Assembly: GCA_024226935.1 (NCBI GenBank)
Contig: JAAELK010000495.1
Coordinates: 1-35,733 of the forward strand
Direction: 5' to 3'
DNA from: Desulfobacteraceae bacterium
GTDB lineage: Bacteria; Desulfobacterota; Desulfobacteria; Desulfobacterales; Desulfobacteraceae
Length of the DNA stretch: 35,733 bases
The notes below the pieces were generated by a model, which searched no databases, was not told the origin of the DNA, and saw only the letters and a program-made list of their open reading frames with translations. Position 1 is the stretch's first letter. The number at the start of each line of letters is the position of its first letter. Of this stretch, positions 17,557-26,595 are shown piece by piece. The translations under genes were made by a program, and so were the position numbers.

Positions 17557-18471
17557 TTAACTGGTAAAAACGCAAGAATAATTATAAAAGGGCAGATCTT
17601 TATCAGATTCAATAAGAGCGAGTAATTTGTTTGAAGAATCTACCATTTTAATAAAGGATGCTGGCACCGGGGCAGGCAAAAGGAAAGGATCGACCTCTTC
17701 TCTGGACAACTTCTGGCCATAACTGATTTTCTTTTCAAGTACAGCATCAGCCGTGACGCTGGGCAAAAAAGAAAGACACTCGGACATGGGAAGGATATAT
17801 GGTTCGATTGCCGAAGGCTCCATTTTTTCCAAATCCCCAAGGGCAATGGCTTGCTTCAAGTCAAAAGCAGAGGATTTTGTCCGGCACAACCCCGACAGAT
17901 GAGCCCCACATTTAAGTTTTTTTCCAATATCATAGGCCAGACTACGAATATAGGTACCACCGGAACAATGAACATCCATTTCAAATTCAGGCAATTCCAT
18001 GTGTCCAACCGATATATCGTAAATTTTTATATTCCGGGGAGGCTTTTGTATCATCTCACCCCTGCGGGCCAATTTATAGAGGGGCTGTCCCTTATGCTTC
18101 AAAGCAGAAAAACTTGGGGGAATCTGCTCCTGGTCACCTGCAAATTCAGCAACTATCCGCCTGACATCTTCCAAAGATATGGCATCCACCACCCCGGGAT
18201 CTGCCTTGGACATAGTCTGACCTGTACAATCATAAGTATCCGTCTCAACTCCCAAGGTGACCCTGGCAATATATTGCTTGCTGCCACCAAGAAAGAATCT
18301 GGATATCCGGGTGGCCTTTTGAACGGCAATAAGCAAGAGCCCTGTTGCAAAAGGATCCAAAGTGCCGGTGTGTCCAATCTTTTTAACACCCAGCACCCGC
18401 TTTACCCGGGCTACAACCCCGGCAGAAGAGATTCCTTCCGGCTTGTTAATTGCTAAAATACCATCTTTCAT
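17557..18471 (-). CDS. truB: tRNA pseudouridine(55) synthase
   Basis: Converts U55 in the T-loop of tRNAs to pseudouridine. At 304 residues it is normal in length. The catalytic aspartate is Asp39 in GHTGTLDPFATGLL, and the N-terminal DGILAINKPEGISS block and the SGGTYIRSLAYDIG motif are typical of TruB. The C-terminal ~60 residues form a poorly conserved PUA-like region. It starts 23 bp after rbfA on the same strand and belongs to the nusA-infB-rbfA-truB-rpsO group. Confidence 0.97.
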   Translation of the reverse strand: MKDGILAINKPEGISSAGVVARVKRVLGVKKIGHTGTLDPFATGLLLIAVQKATRISRFFLGGSKQYIARVTLGVETDTYDCTGQTMSKADPGVVDAISLEDVRRIVAEFAGDQEQIPPSFSALKHKGQPLYKLARRGEMIQKPPRNIKIYDISVGHMELPEFEMDVHCSGGTYIRSLAYDIGKKLKCGAHLSGLCRTKSSAFDLKQAIALGDLEKMEPSAIEPYILPMSECLSFLPSVTADAVLEKKISYGQKLSREEVDPFLLPAPVPASFIKMVDSSNKLLALIESDKDLPFYNYSCVFTS

Positions 18472-18494
18472 TTAAAGCTGACCCCAAAAAATAG

Positions 18495-18914
18495 TTAGAG
18501 CCCCTCTGGATCAGATATATCTTCGGTGGAATCAGACAATTGCTCCGGGTTTTCCGGGATTTTTGCATCCCCATCCGAAGCAGCCTTGATCAGGGCATCC
18601 ATTTTTGCAGCCCTGTCAAAGGAATCATCATGAATAAACCGCAGTTCCGGCATGAATTTAAGACCCAATTTAGGGGCAATACTCTTTTTAATAAACCCCT
18701 TTGACTTCTTAAATCCTTCCATGGCCTCGGCAATCTTCTTCTTACCTCCGAATACCGTGATATAAATATCAGCCAATCTGAGATCGGCACTTACTTTCAC
18801 ACCACTGATCGTAGCCATTTCAACTTTGGGATTCTGTATCTTTTTTCTTAACAGGTCGGTAATGGCCACCTGAATCATTCCGGAAATTCTATCCGCTCGT
18901 GAATAAGGTTTCAT
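18495..18914 (-). CDS. rbfA: Ribosome-binding factor A
   Basis: Assembly factor of 139 residues needed for late 16S rRNA maturation and 30S assembly. It has the single KH-like fold with RADRISGMIQVAITDLLRKK at the start, an SADLRLADIYITVFG strand-loop-strand, and the LRFIHDDSFDRAAKMDALI helix at the end. The last ~25 residues are an acidic tail (DGDAKIPENPEQLSDSTEDI) beyond the conserved core. It begins 6 bp after the infB stop. Confidence 0.96.
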   Translation of the reverse strand: MKPYSRADRISGMIQVAITDLLRKKIQNPKVEMATISGVKVSADLRLADIYITVFGGKKKIAEAMEGFKKSKGFIKKSIAPKLGLKFMPELRFIHDDSFDRAAKMDALIKAASDGDAKIPENPEQLSDSTEDISDPEGL

Positions 18915-18920
18915 TTTTAC

Positions 18921-21887
18921 TTACTCACCTTTATATTTTCTTTCTTCAACTTCATAACACTCAACGGCATCACCAACTTTGATATCATTATATTTTTCAA
19001 GACCGATACCACACTCATAGCCCTGATCCACTTCCTTAACATCATCCTTGAACCTTCGCAGGGAAGACAATTGGGTATCACATTTAATAACACCATCCCG
19101 AAGTAGGCGAACCTTTTTACCCCGGACAACTTTACCATCCACAATATGCGATCCTGCAATGGTACCAATTTTCGGCACAACAAAGGTCTCCCGAACTTCA
19201 GCACGCCCGATAATGATTTCATGGAAGGTGGAAGGCATCATCCCATCCAGAGCCGCCTTGATATCATTGATCACGTTATAGATAATGTCATAGAACCGCA
19301 TGTCCACATTTTCATCCTTGGCAATTTTACGGATCTGGGGAGAAGGCCGGACATTAAATCCGATGATAATGGCATCGGAAACGGCCGCAAGAGCTACATC
19401 GGACTCATTAATGGTTCCTGCACCGGAATGAATAATTTTAATATCCACTTCTTCCTTGGCAAGATCTTTCAAAGAATCGTTCAAGGCTTCAATGGAACCA
19501 TGAACATCTGCCTTGACTATGAGTTTAAGCTCTTTAACTTCAGCAGACCCAAGGTTCTCAAACATTTTTTCAAGGTTGGACCGGCTCTTTTTGGCCAGCT
19601 CTTTGGCCCTTTGTTTTTGCATTCTGTTGGAAGCTATCTGCTTGGCTTCCTTATCCGAATCCACGGCGGTAAACTCATCACCGGCATCGGGTACTCCTGT
19701 GAGCCCCACGATTTCAACAGGCATACTGGGCCCTGCTGCATCGATACGAACTCCGGAATCATCAATCATAGCCCGGATACGACCGGAATGAAGCCCGCAG
19801 ACAATGGGATCACCATCCCTGAGGGTTCCCTGCTTCACCAGAACAGTGGCAACAGAGCCGCGGCCTACATCAAGCCTGGACTCCACAACATATCCTGTGG
19901 CCTTCCGGTCCGGGTTAGCCTTAAGTTCAAGCACCTCGGATTGAAGAATAACCATTTCAAGCAGTTCATCAATCCCTTCGCCTGTTTTGGCAGAAACCTT
20001 TACAAAGATGACATTACCACCCCATTCTTCGGACAGCAGATCCAACTCGGACAATTCCCGCATGATTCGATCCGGATCCGCCCCAACCTTATCCATCTTA
20101 TTCACTGCTACAACCACCGGCACACCGGCAGCCTTGGAATGATTAATGGCTTCTATGGTCTGGGGCATAACACCATCATCAGCCGCTACAACCAGGATAA
20201 CAATATCCGTCACCTTGGCCCCCCGGGACCGCATGGAAGTAAAGGCAGCATGGCCCGGTGTATCAAGAAAGGTAATCTGGCCACCCTTGGAAGTTTCCAC
20301 ATTATAGGCACCAATATGCTGGGTAATTCCCCCGGCTTCACCACTGGTAATTTTTGAGGTACGAATCACATCCAGCAATGAGGTTTTTCCATGATCGACA
20401 TGGCCCATAATGGTAACAACGGGCGGACATTCAATCAGGTCTTCCTCGGCATCCTCGGCAGTCTTAATACTGAGAAGGGTTTCCTCCTGGAAATTGACCT
20501 TTTCCACTTCAAAATCAAATTCTGTAGCCACAAGAGTTGCGGTTTCAAAATCAATGGTCTGATTCACCGTGGCCATAACTCCCATGCCCATCAGTTTTAC
20601 AATCATCTCATTGGCCTTGATCCCCATACGCTTAGCTAATTCTGCAAGCTCGATGGCCTCGTCAATCTTAATCCGGCGTTTAATGGCCTTGGGTGTCGTA
20701 ATCTGGGTTTTCTGGAAATTGCCTTTTTTACTACCCCGGGTATCTTTCTTACCCCGTTTTTTCCGGCCCCGGCCCCTGTACAACGCGTCCCCTTCGACAA
20801 CCGATTTTTGTTTACGTTTTTTACGTTTCCCGGCAAATTCGGACTCAGTCGGGGCCTCCCGTCGTCTATCTTTCTTTCTAAGATTAGGGTCACCGGCTTC
20901 CGGCATGGCTATATCCGGTCCAGAAGCAGCAACTTTTTCCGGACGAGCTGTAGCTGCAGGCCTTTGCTGTACTGGCCTTTGTTGCGCTGGTTTTCGAGGC
21001 TGCGCAGGTTTTTTATCAGAATTACCGGGACGTCCTTCTCCCCTGGCAACCGGTCGTTTTTTCTCTTCAGGAGATTTTAATTTTCTTAAGTTCTCAAGAA
21101 CTGCCGGATCCGCAACCTTAACAATTCTAGCCGGAGTTGACTTACGTTTTTTCTTTTTCTTTTTATCCAAGGCCTTTACATCCTCGGTTTCGACACTTTT
21201 TATCTCAGTCGATTCAGGATGCTCTTCAACAGTCACTATTTCATTCACTATTTCGTTGATCACTTCAGATGCAGACCCGGAATTTAATTTTTCTTTTACA
21301 GACGTTTCCACTTTCGCTTCCTCTAATCCATTCCCCTCAAGTTCCGGGTCCTTTTCCTTCACCAAAGAATCTTCAACATTGGTCTCTGTGACAACAGGTT
21401 CCACAACCTTTTCAATTATCGGTTCAGGCTCCGGCGCCTTAATCACCTTAGCCGGTCTCACTATCTTTGCAGGCGCTGCTTTCTTTCTCTTGGATTTAGA
21501 GGCCACCTTTTTTAAAGGTTCTACTTTGGCCTCAACCACCTTCTCTTTTTTTTCACCAGATTGCCCATCGGCAACCTCTCCTAGAGAAGCGGCATCAATG
21601 ATCTCGGCTTGGACAGGCTGTTCTTCGAGGAGATCATCTTCATGCTCATTGTCAAATTCATCCTCGTCCGATTGTTTACGTCGACGAATAACAGAGGCTT
21701 TTACCTTTACATCATCTTTGTCTTTCTTTTGACCGAACAGGCTTTTTTTAATTGCACTGACTGCACTATTTTCCAGAGAACTCATATGGCTTTTAACTTC
21801 GATTTTCAATTCCTTCATTTTATTAAGAAGCGCTCTGTTTGTCATGTTCAGATCTTTAGCTAACTCATATACCCTGACCTTCACCAT
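18921..21887 (-). CDS. infB: Translation initiation factor IF-2
   Basis: GTPase that brings fMet-tRNA to the 30S subunit and promotes subunit joining. At 988 residues it is on the long side because of an extended N-terminal half (about 50-390) of low-complexity charged and Pro/Ala/Lys-rich sequence, including a [15 protein letters not shown] stretch. The first ~50 residues are the IF2-N helical domain ([20 protein letters not shown]). The G domain begins near residue 490 with [14 protein letters not shown], then DTPGHAAF and the guanine-specificity NKMDK motif. Domains II-IV follow, ending in the C2 fMet-tRNA-binding barrel ([18 protein letters not shown]). It follows nusA by about 66 bp and precedes rbfA. 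Confidence 0.98.
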   Translation of the reverse strand: MVKVRVYELAKDLNMTNRALLNKMKELKIEVKSHMSSLENSAVSAIKKSLFGQKKDKDDVKVKASVIRRRKQSDEDEFDNEHEDDLLEEQPVQAEIIDAASLGEVADGQSGEKKEKVVEAKVEPLKKVASKSKRKKAAPAKIVRPAKVIKAPEPEPIIEKVVEPVVTETNVEDSLVKEKDPELEGNGLEEAKVETSVKEKLNSGSASEVINEIVNEIVTVEEHPESTEIKSVETEDVKALDKKKKKKRKSTPARIVKVADPAVLENLRKLKSPEEKKRPVARGEGRPGNSDKKPAQPRKPAQQRPVQQRPAATARPEKVAASGPDIAMPEAGDPNLRKKDRRREAPTESEFAGKRKKRKQKSVVEGDALYRGRGRKKRGKKDTRGSKKGNFQKTQITTPKAIKRRIKIDEAIELAELAKRMGIKANEMIVKLMGMGVMATVNQTIDFETATLVATEFDFEVEKVNFQEETLLSIKTAEDAEEDLIECPPVVTIMGHVDHGKTSLLDVIRTSKITSGEAGGITQHIGAYNVETSKGGQITFLDTPGHAAFTSMRSRGAKVTDIVILVVAADDGVMPQTIEAINHSKAAGVPVVVAVNKMDKVGADPDRIMRELSELDLLSEEWGGNVIFVKVSAKTGEGIDELLEMVILQSEVLELKANPDRKATGYVVESRLDVGRGSVATVLVKQGTLRDGDPIVCGLHSGRIRAMIDDSGVRIDAAGPSMPVEIVGLTGVPDAGDEFTAVDSDKEAKQIASNRMQKQRAKELAKKSRSNLEKMFENLGSAEVKELKLIVKADVHGSIEALNDSLKDLAKEEVDIKIIHSGAGTINESDVALAAVSDAIIIGFNVRPSPQIRKIAKDENVDMRFYDIIYNVINDIKAALDGMMPSTFHEIIIGRAEVRETFVVPKIGTIAGSHIVDGKVVRGKKVRLLRDGVIKCDTQLSSLRRFKDDVKEVDQGYECGIGLEKYNDIKVGDAVECYEVEERKYKGE

Positions 21888-21953
21888 TCGTTGCCCCCAG
21901 TAATCCTCTTTTAATATTTTTTTCTCTTGCCTGCTGCCTGTTCCGCCTAAAAC

Positions 21954-23372
21954 TTAATCTTCAGCACCTTCTCCGTCATCATCCGTTATCGGTGTCTCAG
22001 AACCCAAAGATTCTTCGTCCCCACCGGATTCCTGCTCTTTGGCTGATTGCTCCTGTTCCTTGGCCAGACGTTCCTGTTCCTTGGCCAAACGATCCTGCTC
22101 TTTGACCAGACGTTCCTGCTCTACGGCCAAACGATCCTGCTCAAGTATCTGCTTTGCCTCTTCAATAGTTGCCATGCCATCCTCGGTCGGGATCTCCATC
22201 ACGGAAACAATATCTTCCACAGAGGCTTCCGAAAGATCAAGAACAGACGCATACCCTGCCTTGAACAGATTTTCAGCCATGGCCAACCCCACATTACTCA
22301 ATCTCATGAGACTATCGTACCCTTGTTTGACCTCACGACTATAATCTTCTTCACTGGTCACTTCCAAATGCCATCCGGTAATTTCACAGGCCAGAGAAAC
22401 ATTTTGCCCACCCTTACCTATGGCAATGGAAAGATACTCATCGTTAACGATCACTTCCATGGACTTATTGTCCTCATCGATGATCACCCTGGCAATTTCA
22501 GCCGGAGAAAGTGCATTGCATACAAATCTGGCAATATCAGGACTCCATTGTACAATATCGATCTTCTCGCCCCTCAATTCCTGGACGATACTCTGTACTC
22601 TATTACCCTTCATCCCCACACAAGCACCCACAGGATCCACGTCCGAATCGATGGAAGAAACAGCAATCTTCGCCCTCAGGCCCGGCACCCTGGCTGAAGC
22701 CCGGATGGAAACAATTCCCTCGGACACCTCAGGCACCTCGGTTTTAAACAATTCCGTTATAAATTCCGGATGGGTTCTGGAAAGAATAATCTGGGCACCT
22801 TTTGACTCTTCAAGCACGTCCTGCACATAAGCACGGATTCGGTCCCCACGCTTATAGTTTTCCTTGGGCATCTGATCTCTGGGTCTTAAAATAGCCTCAG
22901 CCTGACCCAAATTAACCACAAGATTCCCCCGATCAAACCGCTGAACAATTCCATTAATAATTTTACCCTTTTTATGGATAAAATTATCATATACTGCATT
23001 CCTCTCAGCTTCCCGCATTTTTTGAATAATAACCTGCTTGGCTGACTGGGCCGCTATTCGGCCGAATTCTTCTGTATCGATACGTATGCCGAGACTATCA
23101 CCGACTTCACATTCCGGATCATATTCATAGCCTTCTTCCAGAGTCAGTTCACTATCTGCATACTCTACTTCTTCAACAACTTCCTTAAAATGGAACACCT
23201 CAACATCGCCGCTTTTTTCATCATAATGGACCTCAATATCCGCCCGGGGCCCAATCTTTTTTCTTGCAGCTGAAACGATGGCCTCTTTAAGTGTGGTTAT
23301 GAGTACTTCCGAATCGATACCCTTTTCACGGCTTACTTGGTCAATTACCCTTTTAATATCTGTGATAAACAT
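21954..23372 (-). CDS. nusA: Transcription termination/antitermination protein NusA with C-terminal heptad tail
   Basis: RNA polymerase-binding factor that controls pausing, termination and antitermination. At 472 residues it has the N-terminal polymerase-binding domain (1-125), an S1 domain (about 135-200), KH1 and KH2 (about 230-345; VGACVGMKGNRVQSIVQEL and IAIGKGGQNVSLA), then a single helix-hairpin-helix-like acidic-repeat region (about 350-405). After that comes an unusual tail of near-identical seven-residue units EQxRLxK (about 411-447) encoded by 21-bp tandem repeats, then a Gly/Glu/Asp-rich end. The tail predicts a charged coiled coil and is not part of the usual family. It lies between rimP (17 bp gap) and infB, the standard order. 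Confidence 0.97.
   Translation of the reverse strand: MFITDIKRVIDQVSREKGIDSEVLITTLKEAIVSAARKKIGPRADIEVHYDEKSGDVEVFHFKEVVEEVEYADSELTLEEGYEYDPECEVGDSLGIRIDTEEFGRIAAQSAKQVIIQKMREAERNAVYDNFIHKKGKIINGIVQRFDRGNLVVNLGQAEAILRPRDQMPKENYKRGDRIRAYVQDVLEESKGAQIILSRTHPEFITELFKTEVPEVSEGIVSIRASARVPGLRAKIAVSSIDSDVDPVGACVGMKGNRVQSIVQELRGEKIDIVQWSPDIARFVCNALSPAEIARVIIDEDNKSMEVIVNDEYLSIAIGKGGQNVSLACEITGWHLEVTSEEDYSREVKQGYDSLMRLSNVGLAMAENLFKAGYASVLDLSEASVEDIVSVMEIPTEDGMATIEEAKQILEQDRLAVEQERLVKEQDRLAKEQERLAKEQEQSAKEQESGGDEESLGSETPITDDDGEGAED
22030..22143. repeat. 21-bp tandem repeats within nusA
   Basis: Five full units and a partial sixth of 21 bp, each beginning TCCTGYTC on the plus strand, run head to tail. 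Each encodes one heptad (EQERLAK, EQDRLAV and similar). Third-position and substitution differences between units alternate (CGA/CGT ends), which suggests duplication of a 42-bp pair. Copy number is likely to vary between strains. Confidence 0.85.
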
Positions 23373-23389
23373 GTTAAGCGTTCTCCATA

Positions 23390-23866
23390 TTACCGACCTG
23401 CAAGCATTGCTTTGCTGATCATAAGGTCTGCTATTTCAACTTTTTTATCATCAACTGCAATCACAACAGAATCATCATTTATCTTCTCAAGAATACCAAT
23501 AAACTTTTTTTGACCCTCAACTGCCTCGTATGTTTTTATCTTAACCCTCTCACCCGCAAAGCGATGAAAGTCCTCTTTTGTATTTAAGGGCCTGTCAGGC
23601 CCGGGGGAGGACACTTCAAGCCGATAGCTACCAATCCGCTCCAAATGAATATCGATCAAATCCCCAAGCTGCCGACTGAGACACACACAATCGTCCAGAA
23701 ACACCCCGCCGGACTTGTCAACATAGACCCGAACCATTTTTTCTTTATCACCGGAGACGCATTCAACACGCACAAGCTCAAAATTCTCGGCCTGGCATAA
23801 AGGCAGAGCAATCTCTCTGATTTCTCCCGCCAACGTCCCGGTATATTCATGCTCTCCAAATTTCAT
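23390..23866 (-). CDS. rimP: Ribosome maturation factor RimP
   Basis: Cytoplasmic 30S maturation factor, 158 residues, normal length. It has the N-terminal alpha/beta domain with FELVRVECVSGDKEKMVRVYVDKSGGV, the DDCVCLSRQLGDLID helix, and the YRLEVSSPGPDRPL motif that is diagnostic of the family, followed by an SH3-like C-terminal domain. It is the first gene of the rimP-nusA-infB-rbfA-truB group. The start at 23866 lies 38 bp beyond the hairpin that ends the tRNA-Gly transcript. Confidence 0.96.
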   Translation of the reverse strand: MKFGEHEYTGTLAGEIREIALPLCQAENFELVRVECVSGDKEKMVRVYVDKSGGVFLDDCVCLSRQLGDLIDIHLERIGSYRLEVSSPGPDRPLNTKEDFHRFAGERVKIKTYEAVEGQKKFIGILEKINDDSVVIAVDDKKVEIADLMISKAMLAGR

Positions 23867-23903
23867 AAAGCAGCTACAACCCCTTCAAATTCATACATCC
23901 CCA

Positions 23904-23929
23904 AATACAAAAACGGGCAGATGCCCGTT
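23904..23929 (-). terminator. Intrinsic terminator of tRNA-Gly / upstream of rimP
   Basis: On the minus strand AACGGGCA, TC, TGCCCGTT is a perfect 8-bp stem with a two-base gap, followed by TTTG. It lies 100 bp after the tRNA and 45 bp before rimP. It should end the tRNA transcript and could also attenuate read-through into the rimP operon. Confidence 0.7.
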
Positions 23930-24030
23930 CCTAGTAATACAATCTTTGACAAAACCCTTTCCAAAAAGACTCCCGACTCAGATCATACCGCACCTCTTCA
24001 AATGAAACCTAACCACCACCCCAAAAAGGA

Positions 24031-24106
24031 TGGAGCGGGCAACGAGACTCGAACTCGCGACATCAAGCTTGGGAAGCTTGCACTCTACCAGCTGAGTTAT
24101 GCCCGC
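24031..24106 (-). tRNA. tRNA-Gly (anticodon CCC)
   Basis: The 76-nt sequence folds as a complete cloverleaf. The acceptor stem is GCGGGCA with TGCCCGC, and a D arm follows. The anticodon stem CAAGC with GCTTG encloses the loop TTCCCAA (anticodon CCC), and the T arm has TTCGAGT. The CCA end is encoded. It reads GGG glycine codons. It stands alone between pheT and rimP. Confidence 0.95.
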
Positions 24107-24117
24107 AATAGCAGCGT

Positions 24118-24146
24118 ACTATATCAACCACCATACCTTTTGTCAA
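24118..24146 (-). promoter_or_regulatory. Sigma-70 promoter of tRNA-Gly
   Basis: Minus strand TTGACA, 17 bases, TATAGT: perfect -35, near-perfect -10 and ideal spacing. It would start the transcript a few bases before the tRNA 5' end at 24106. It lies in the 49-bp gap after pheT. Confidence 0.85.
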
Positions 24147-24155
24147 CACCCCTTT

Positions 24156-26594
24156 TTACTCCGGTAAATCGGCTTTAAATTTATCCAGAATAACAGCTGA
24201 CATATTGGTATGAATTTTTTTAATATTTTTTTCCGTCAAAGTCTTAGTAGCCGACCTGTAAACCACCCTGAAGGATAAAGATTTTTTCCCATCATCAAGG
24301 GAACCACCCTCAAACACATCAAAAAGAAAATAATCTTCAATAAGAGATTGTTTTTTTGCAAATATTTTCATTTGATCAAGAACGGCACCCACTTCAATCT
24401 GCCCATCCACAATAAAGGTCATATCCCTTGAAATGGACGGAAATCTCGGCAAAGGTTCGGCCTGGATGGATTCCGGGAGCAAATTTAACAGCATTGCCAA
24501 ATCAAAATCAAACACATAGGCAGGATGTTTTAATCCATAATTTTTTAACACCTGACCATCTATTTTTCCAAGGGAGCCCAAAACCTTATCAGATGTTTTT
24601 ACAATAGCCCCAAAACCTTTTTCAAAATATGGACAAGCATCCCCATCAATTTTTAAAAATTGAATATCTGCTATCATCAAATCACCAAGCAAGCCTTCCA
24701 CGACTCCCTTGAGATCAAAAAAATCGACACTCTCTTTCTTGGAAAACCAGGACTGTTCAGAACGATTTCCCGTTATCAGCCCCGCCACCATCTCTTTTTC
24801 TCTGGGTAATTCCCCTTTTTGCCTGGCAAAAAAAGCCTTACCGATTTCAAAGATCCTTATGGAATCAGACTGTTGGGAATTATTGCGTTTCATGACTTCA
24901 AGAAGCCCCGGCACAAGGGATGTTCTCAACACAGACATCTGGTCTGAAATGGGATTCAAAATTTTTTCAACGGATCTTCTGGGATCAGTTTCAGATAATT
25001 TCAGCCGATCACAAGAATCCCCATGGATAAAATTATAATTAATGACCTCATAGAAAGAAAACCCAGGCAGAATTTGTCGAAGCTTTTTTCTAAGCCGCAA
25101 CACAGGGGCCAGAACCTTTCCCTGGGCAGGCACCAAAGGATAACTGGTCTTAATATTATTATACCCCCACAGACGGGCAACCTCCTCGGACAGATCTTCG
25201 GGGCGGACCACATCCACACGAAAGGAAGGAACAAAAATATTTAATTGATTCTCACCTGTTTGCTCAACCCCAAATTCAACCGATTTTAAAATCTGTCCAA
25301 TGGCTTCACAGGAAAACGAGGTCCCAAGACGGGTATTCAACGCATCTGCGCCAAGCAAAATCTCCACCGGCTCTGCCTTTAATGGATATTCATCTATAAC
25401 ACCAGAAGCAATGGACGCACCACAGATCTCAGAAATCAAAGAAAGAGCACGCTTCATTGCGTATACTGTGCCCTCGGGATCCGCCCCCCGTTCAAATCGA
25501 TGGGAAGCATCCGTTGCAATACCGGTTTTCTTGGCAGTCCTGCGAATAGAAACCGGATTAAAGTAGGCACTCTCTATTAAAACACGGGTGGTGGTATCAC
25601 AAATTTCTGAGTTTTCACCCCCCATAACACCGGCCAAAGCAACCGGCCGTTCCCCGTCACAGATCATGAGCATTTCAGACTCAAGCCTATGTTGTTTATT
25701 ATCCAGAGTAGTAAAATCGACAGCAGATCCGGCTCGCCGGACAATGACTTTTCCTCCGGCCAGATTATCAAAATCAAATGCATGGAGAGGCTGTCCGGTT
25801 TCAAGCATGACAAAATTGGTTACATCAACCACATTATTTACAGGGGTCAAACCAACTGATTCCAGTTTTTGACACAACCAAAAAGGAGATGGTCCAACTT
25901 TGACATCAAAAAGCATTCCAGCAGAATATCGGGGGCAAAGATCCGCATCCATAATCGCAACCTGTGCATAATCATGAATGGACTTATCAATTATTTTTTC
26001 CGGAGGCAAAATCACTTCCGGCAATTTTACCCGGCCCAGGGGCTCAGTAAATGCACCTATTTCCCTTGCCACACCAATCACACTTAGGCAATCCGGCCTA
26101 TTGGGAGTCAAATCAATTTCAAAAACGGTATCGAAAATATCCAAAGCCTTTTCCAAAGGCATTCCCGGCAGATGACCTTCCCCAAGGTCCATTATCCCTG
26201 CAGCATCGGAAGCAAGCCTCAATTCAGACCCACTACAAAGCATACCACAAGATTTTTCACCCCTGAGCTTGCTTTTCTTAATTTTCAAATCTCCGGGCAG
26301 CACAGCACCGGGCAGAGCGCAGGCAACATACATGCCTTCCCTTACATTGGGCGCACCACAAACAATTTGTACAGGCTCATCTTCCCCGGCATCAACAGCA
26401 CAACAGGAAAGCTTATCTGCGTTGGGATGTTTTCTGACATCAACAACCCGGCCCACAACAATATTGTCCAGATAATCATACAAATTTTCAACACAATCAA
26501 CTTCAAGCCCCGCCATGGTGAGCTTGTCAGAAATTTGTTGGGGATCAAGATCAACAGGAATGTATTCTTTTAACCAGCTTAAACTGACTTTCAT
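24156..26594 (-). CDS. pheT: Phenylalanine-tRNA ligase beta subunit
   Basis: Large subunit of the alpha2-beta2 synthetase that charges tRNA-Phe. It has 812 residues. Domains in order are the EMAP/OB tRNA-binding-like domain (about 40-150, VVGRVVDVRKHPNADKLSCC), B3/B4 editing domain (about 210-385, with TGIATDASHRFERGAD), B5 domain, the catalytic-like core, and a C-terminal FDX-ACB anticodon-binding domain (about 720-810, LPRFPSISRDMTFIVD). It begins 1 bp after the pheS stop, so the two are coupled. Stem-loops or leader peptides of a Phe attenuator are not evident in front of the pair. Confidence 0.98.
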   Translation of the reverse strand: MKVSLSWLKEYIPVDLDPQQISDKLTMAGLEVDCVENLYDYLDNIVVGRVVDVRKHPNADKLSCCAVDAGEDEPVQIVCGAPNVREGMYVACALPGAVLPGDLKIKKSKLRGEKSCGMLCSGSELRLASDAAGIMDLGEGHLPGMPLEKALDIFDTVFEIDLTPNRPDCLSVIGVAREIGAFTEPLGRVKLPEVILPPEKIIDKSIHDYAQVAIMDADLCPRYSAGMLFDVKVGPSPFWLCQKLESVGLTPVNNVVDVTNFVMLETGQPLHAFDFDNLAGGKVIVRRAGSAVDFTTLDNKQHRLESEMLMICDGERPVALAGVMGGENSEICDTTTRVLIESAYFNPVSIRRTAKKTGIATDASHRFERGADPEGTVYAMKRALSLISEICGASIASGVIDEYPLKAEPVEILLGADALNTRLGTSFSCEAIGQILKSVEFGVEQTGENQLNIFVPSFRVDVVRPEDLSEEVARLWGYNNIKTSYPLVPAQGKVLAPVLRLRKKLRQILPGFSFYEVINYNFIHGDSCDRLKLSETDPRRSVEKILNPISDQMSVLRTSLVPGLLEVMKRNNSQQSDSIRIFEIGKAFFARQKGELPREKEMVAGLITGNRSEQSWFSKKESVDFFDLKGVVEGLLGDLMIADIQFLKIDGDACPYFEKGFGAIVKTSDKVLGSLGKIDGQVLKNYGLKHPAYVFDFDLAMLLNLLPESIQAEPLPRFPSISRDMTFIVDGQIEVGAVLDQMKIFAKKQSLIEDYFLFDVFEGGSLDDGKKSLSFRVVYRSATKTLTEKNIKKIHTNMSAVILDKFKADLPE

Positions 26595-26595
26595 A

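Noticed and set aside
19146-20357. Long plus-strand open frame of about 400 codons antisense to infB
   Set aside because: It mirrors the strongly conserved G-domain region of infB, has no ribosome site and a non-protein-like composition rich in His, Asn, Gly and Phe.
20569-21732. Plus-strand open frame of about 387 codons antisense to infB
   Set aside because: It is the complement of the charged low-complexity N-terminal part of IF-2; the Ser/Phe-rich translation is an artefact of that composition.
22030-22143. CRISPR-like array
   Set aside because: The direct repeats are contiguous 21-bp coding units in nusA with no spacers; no CRISPR array or cas gene occurs in the window.
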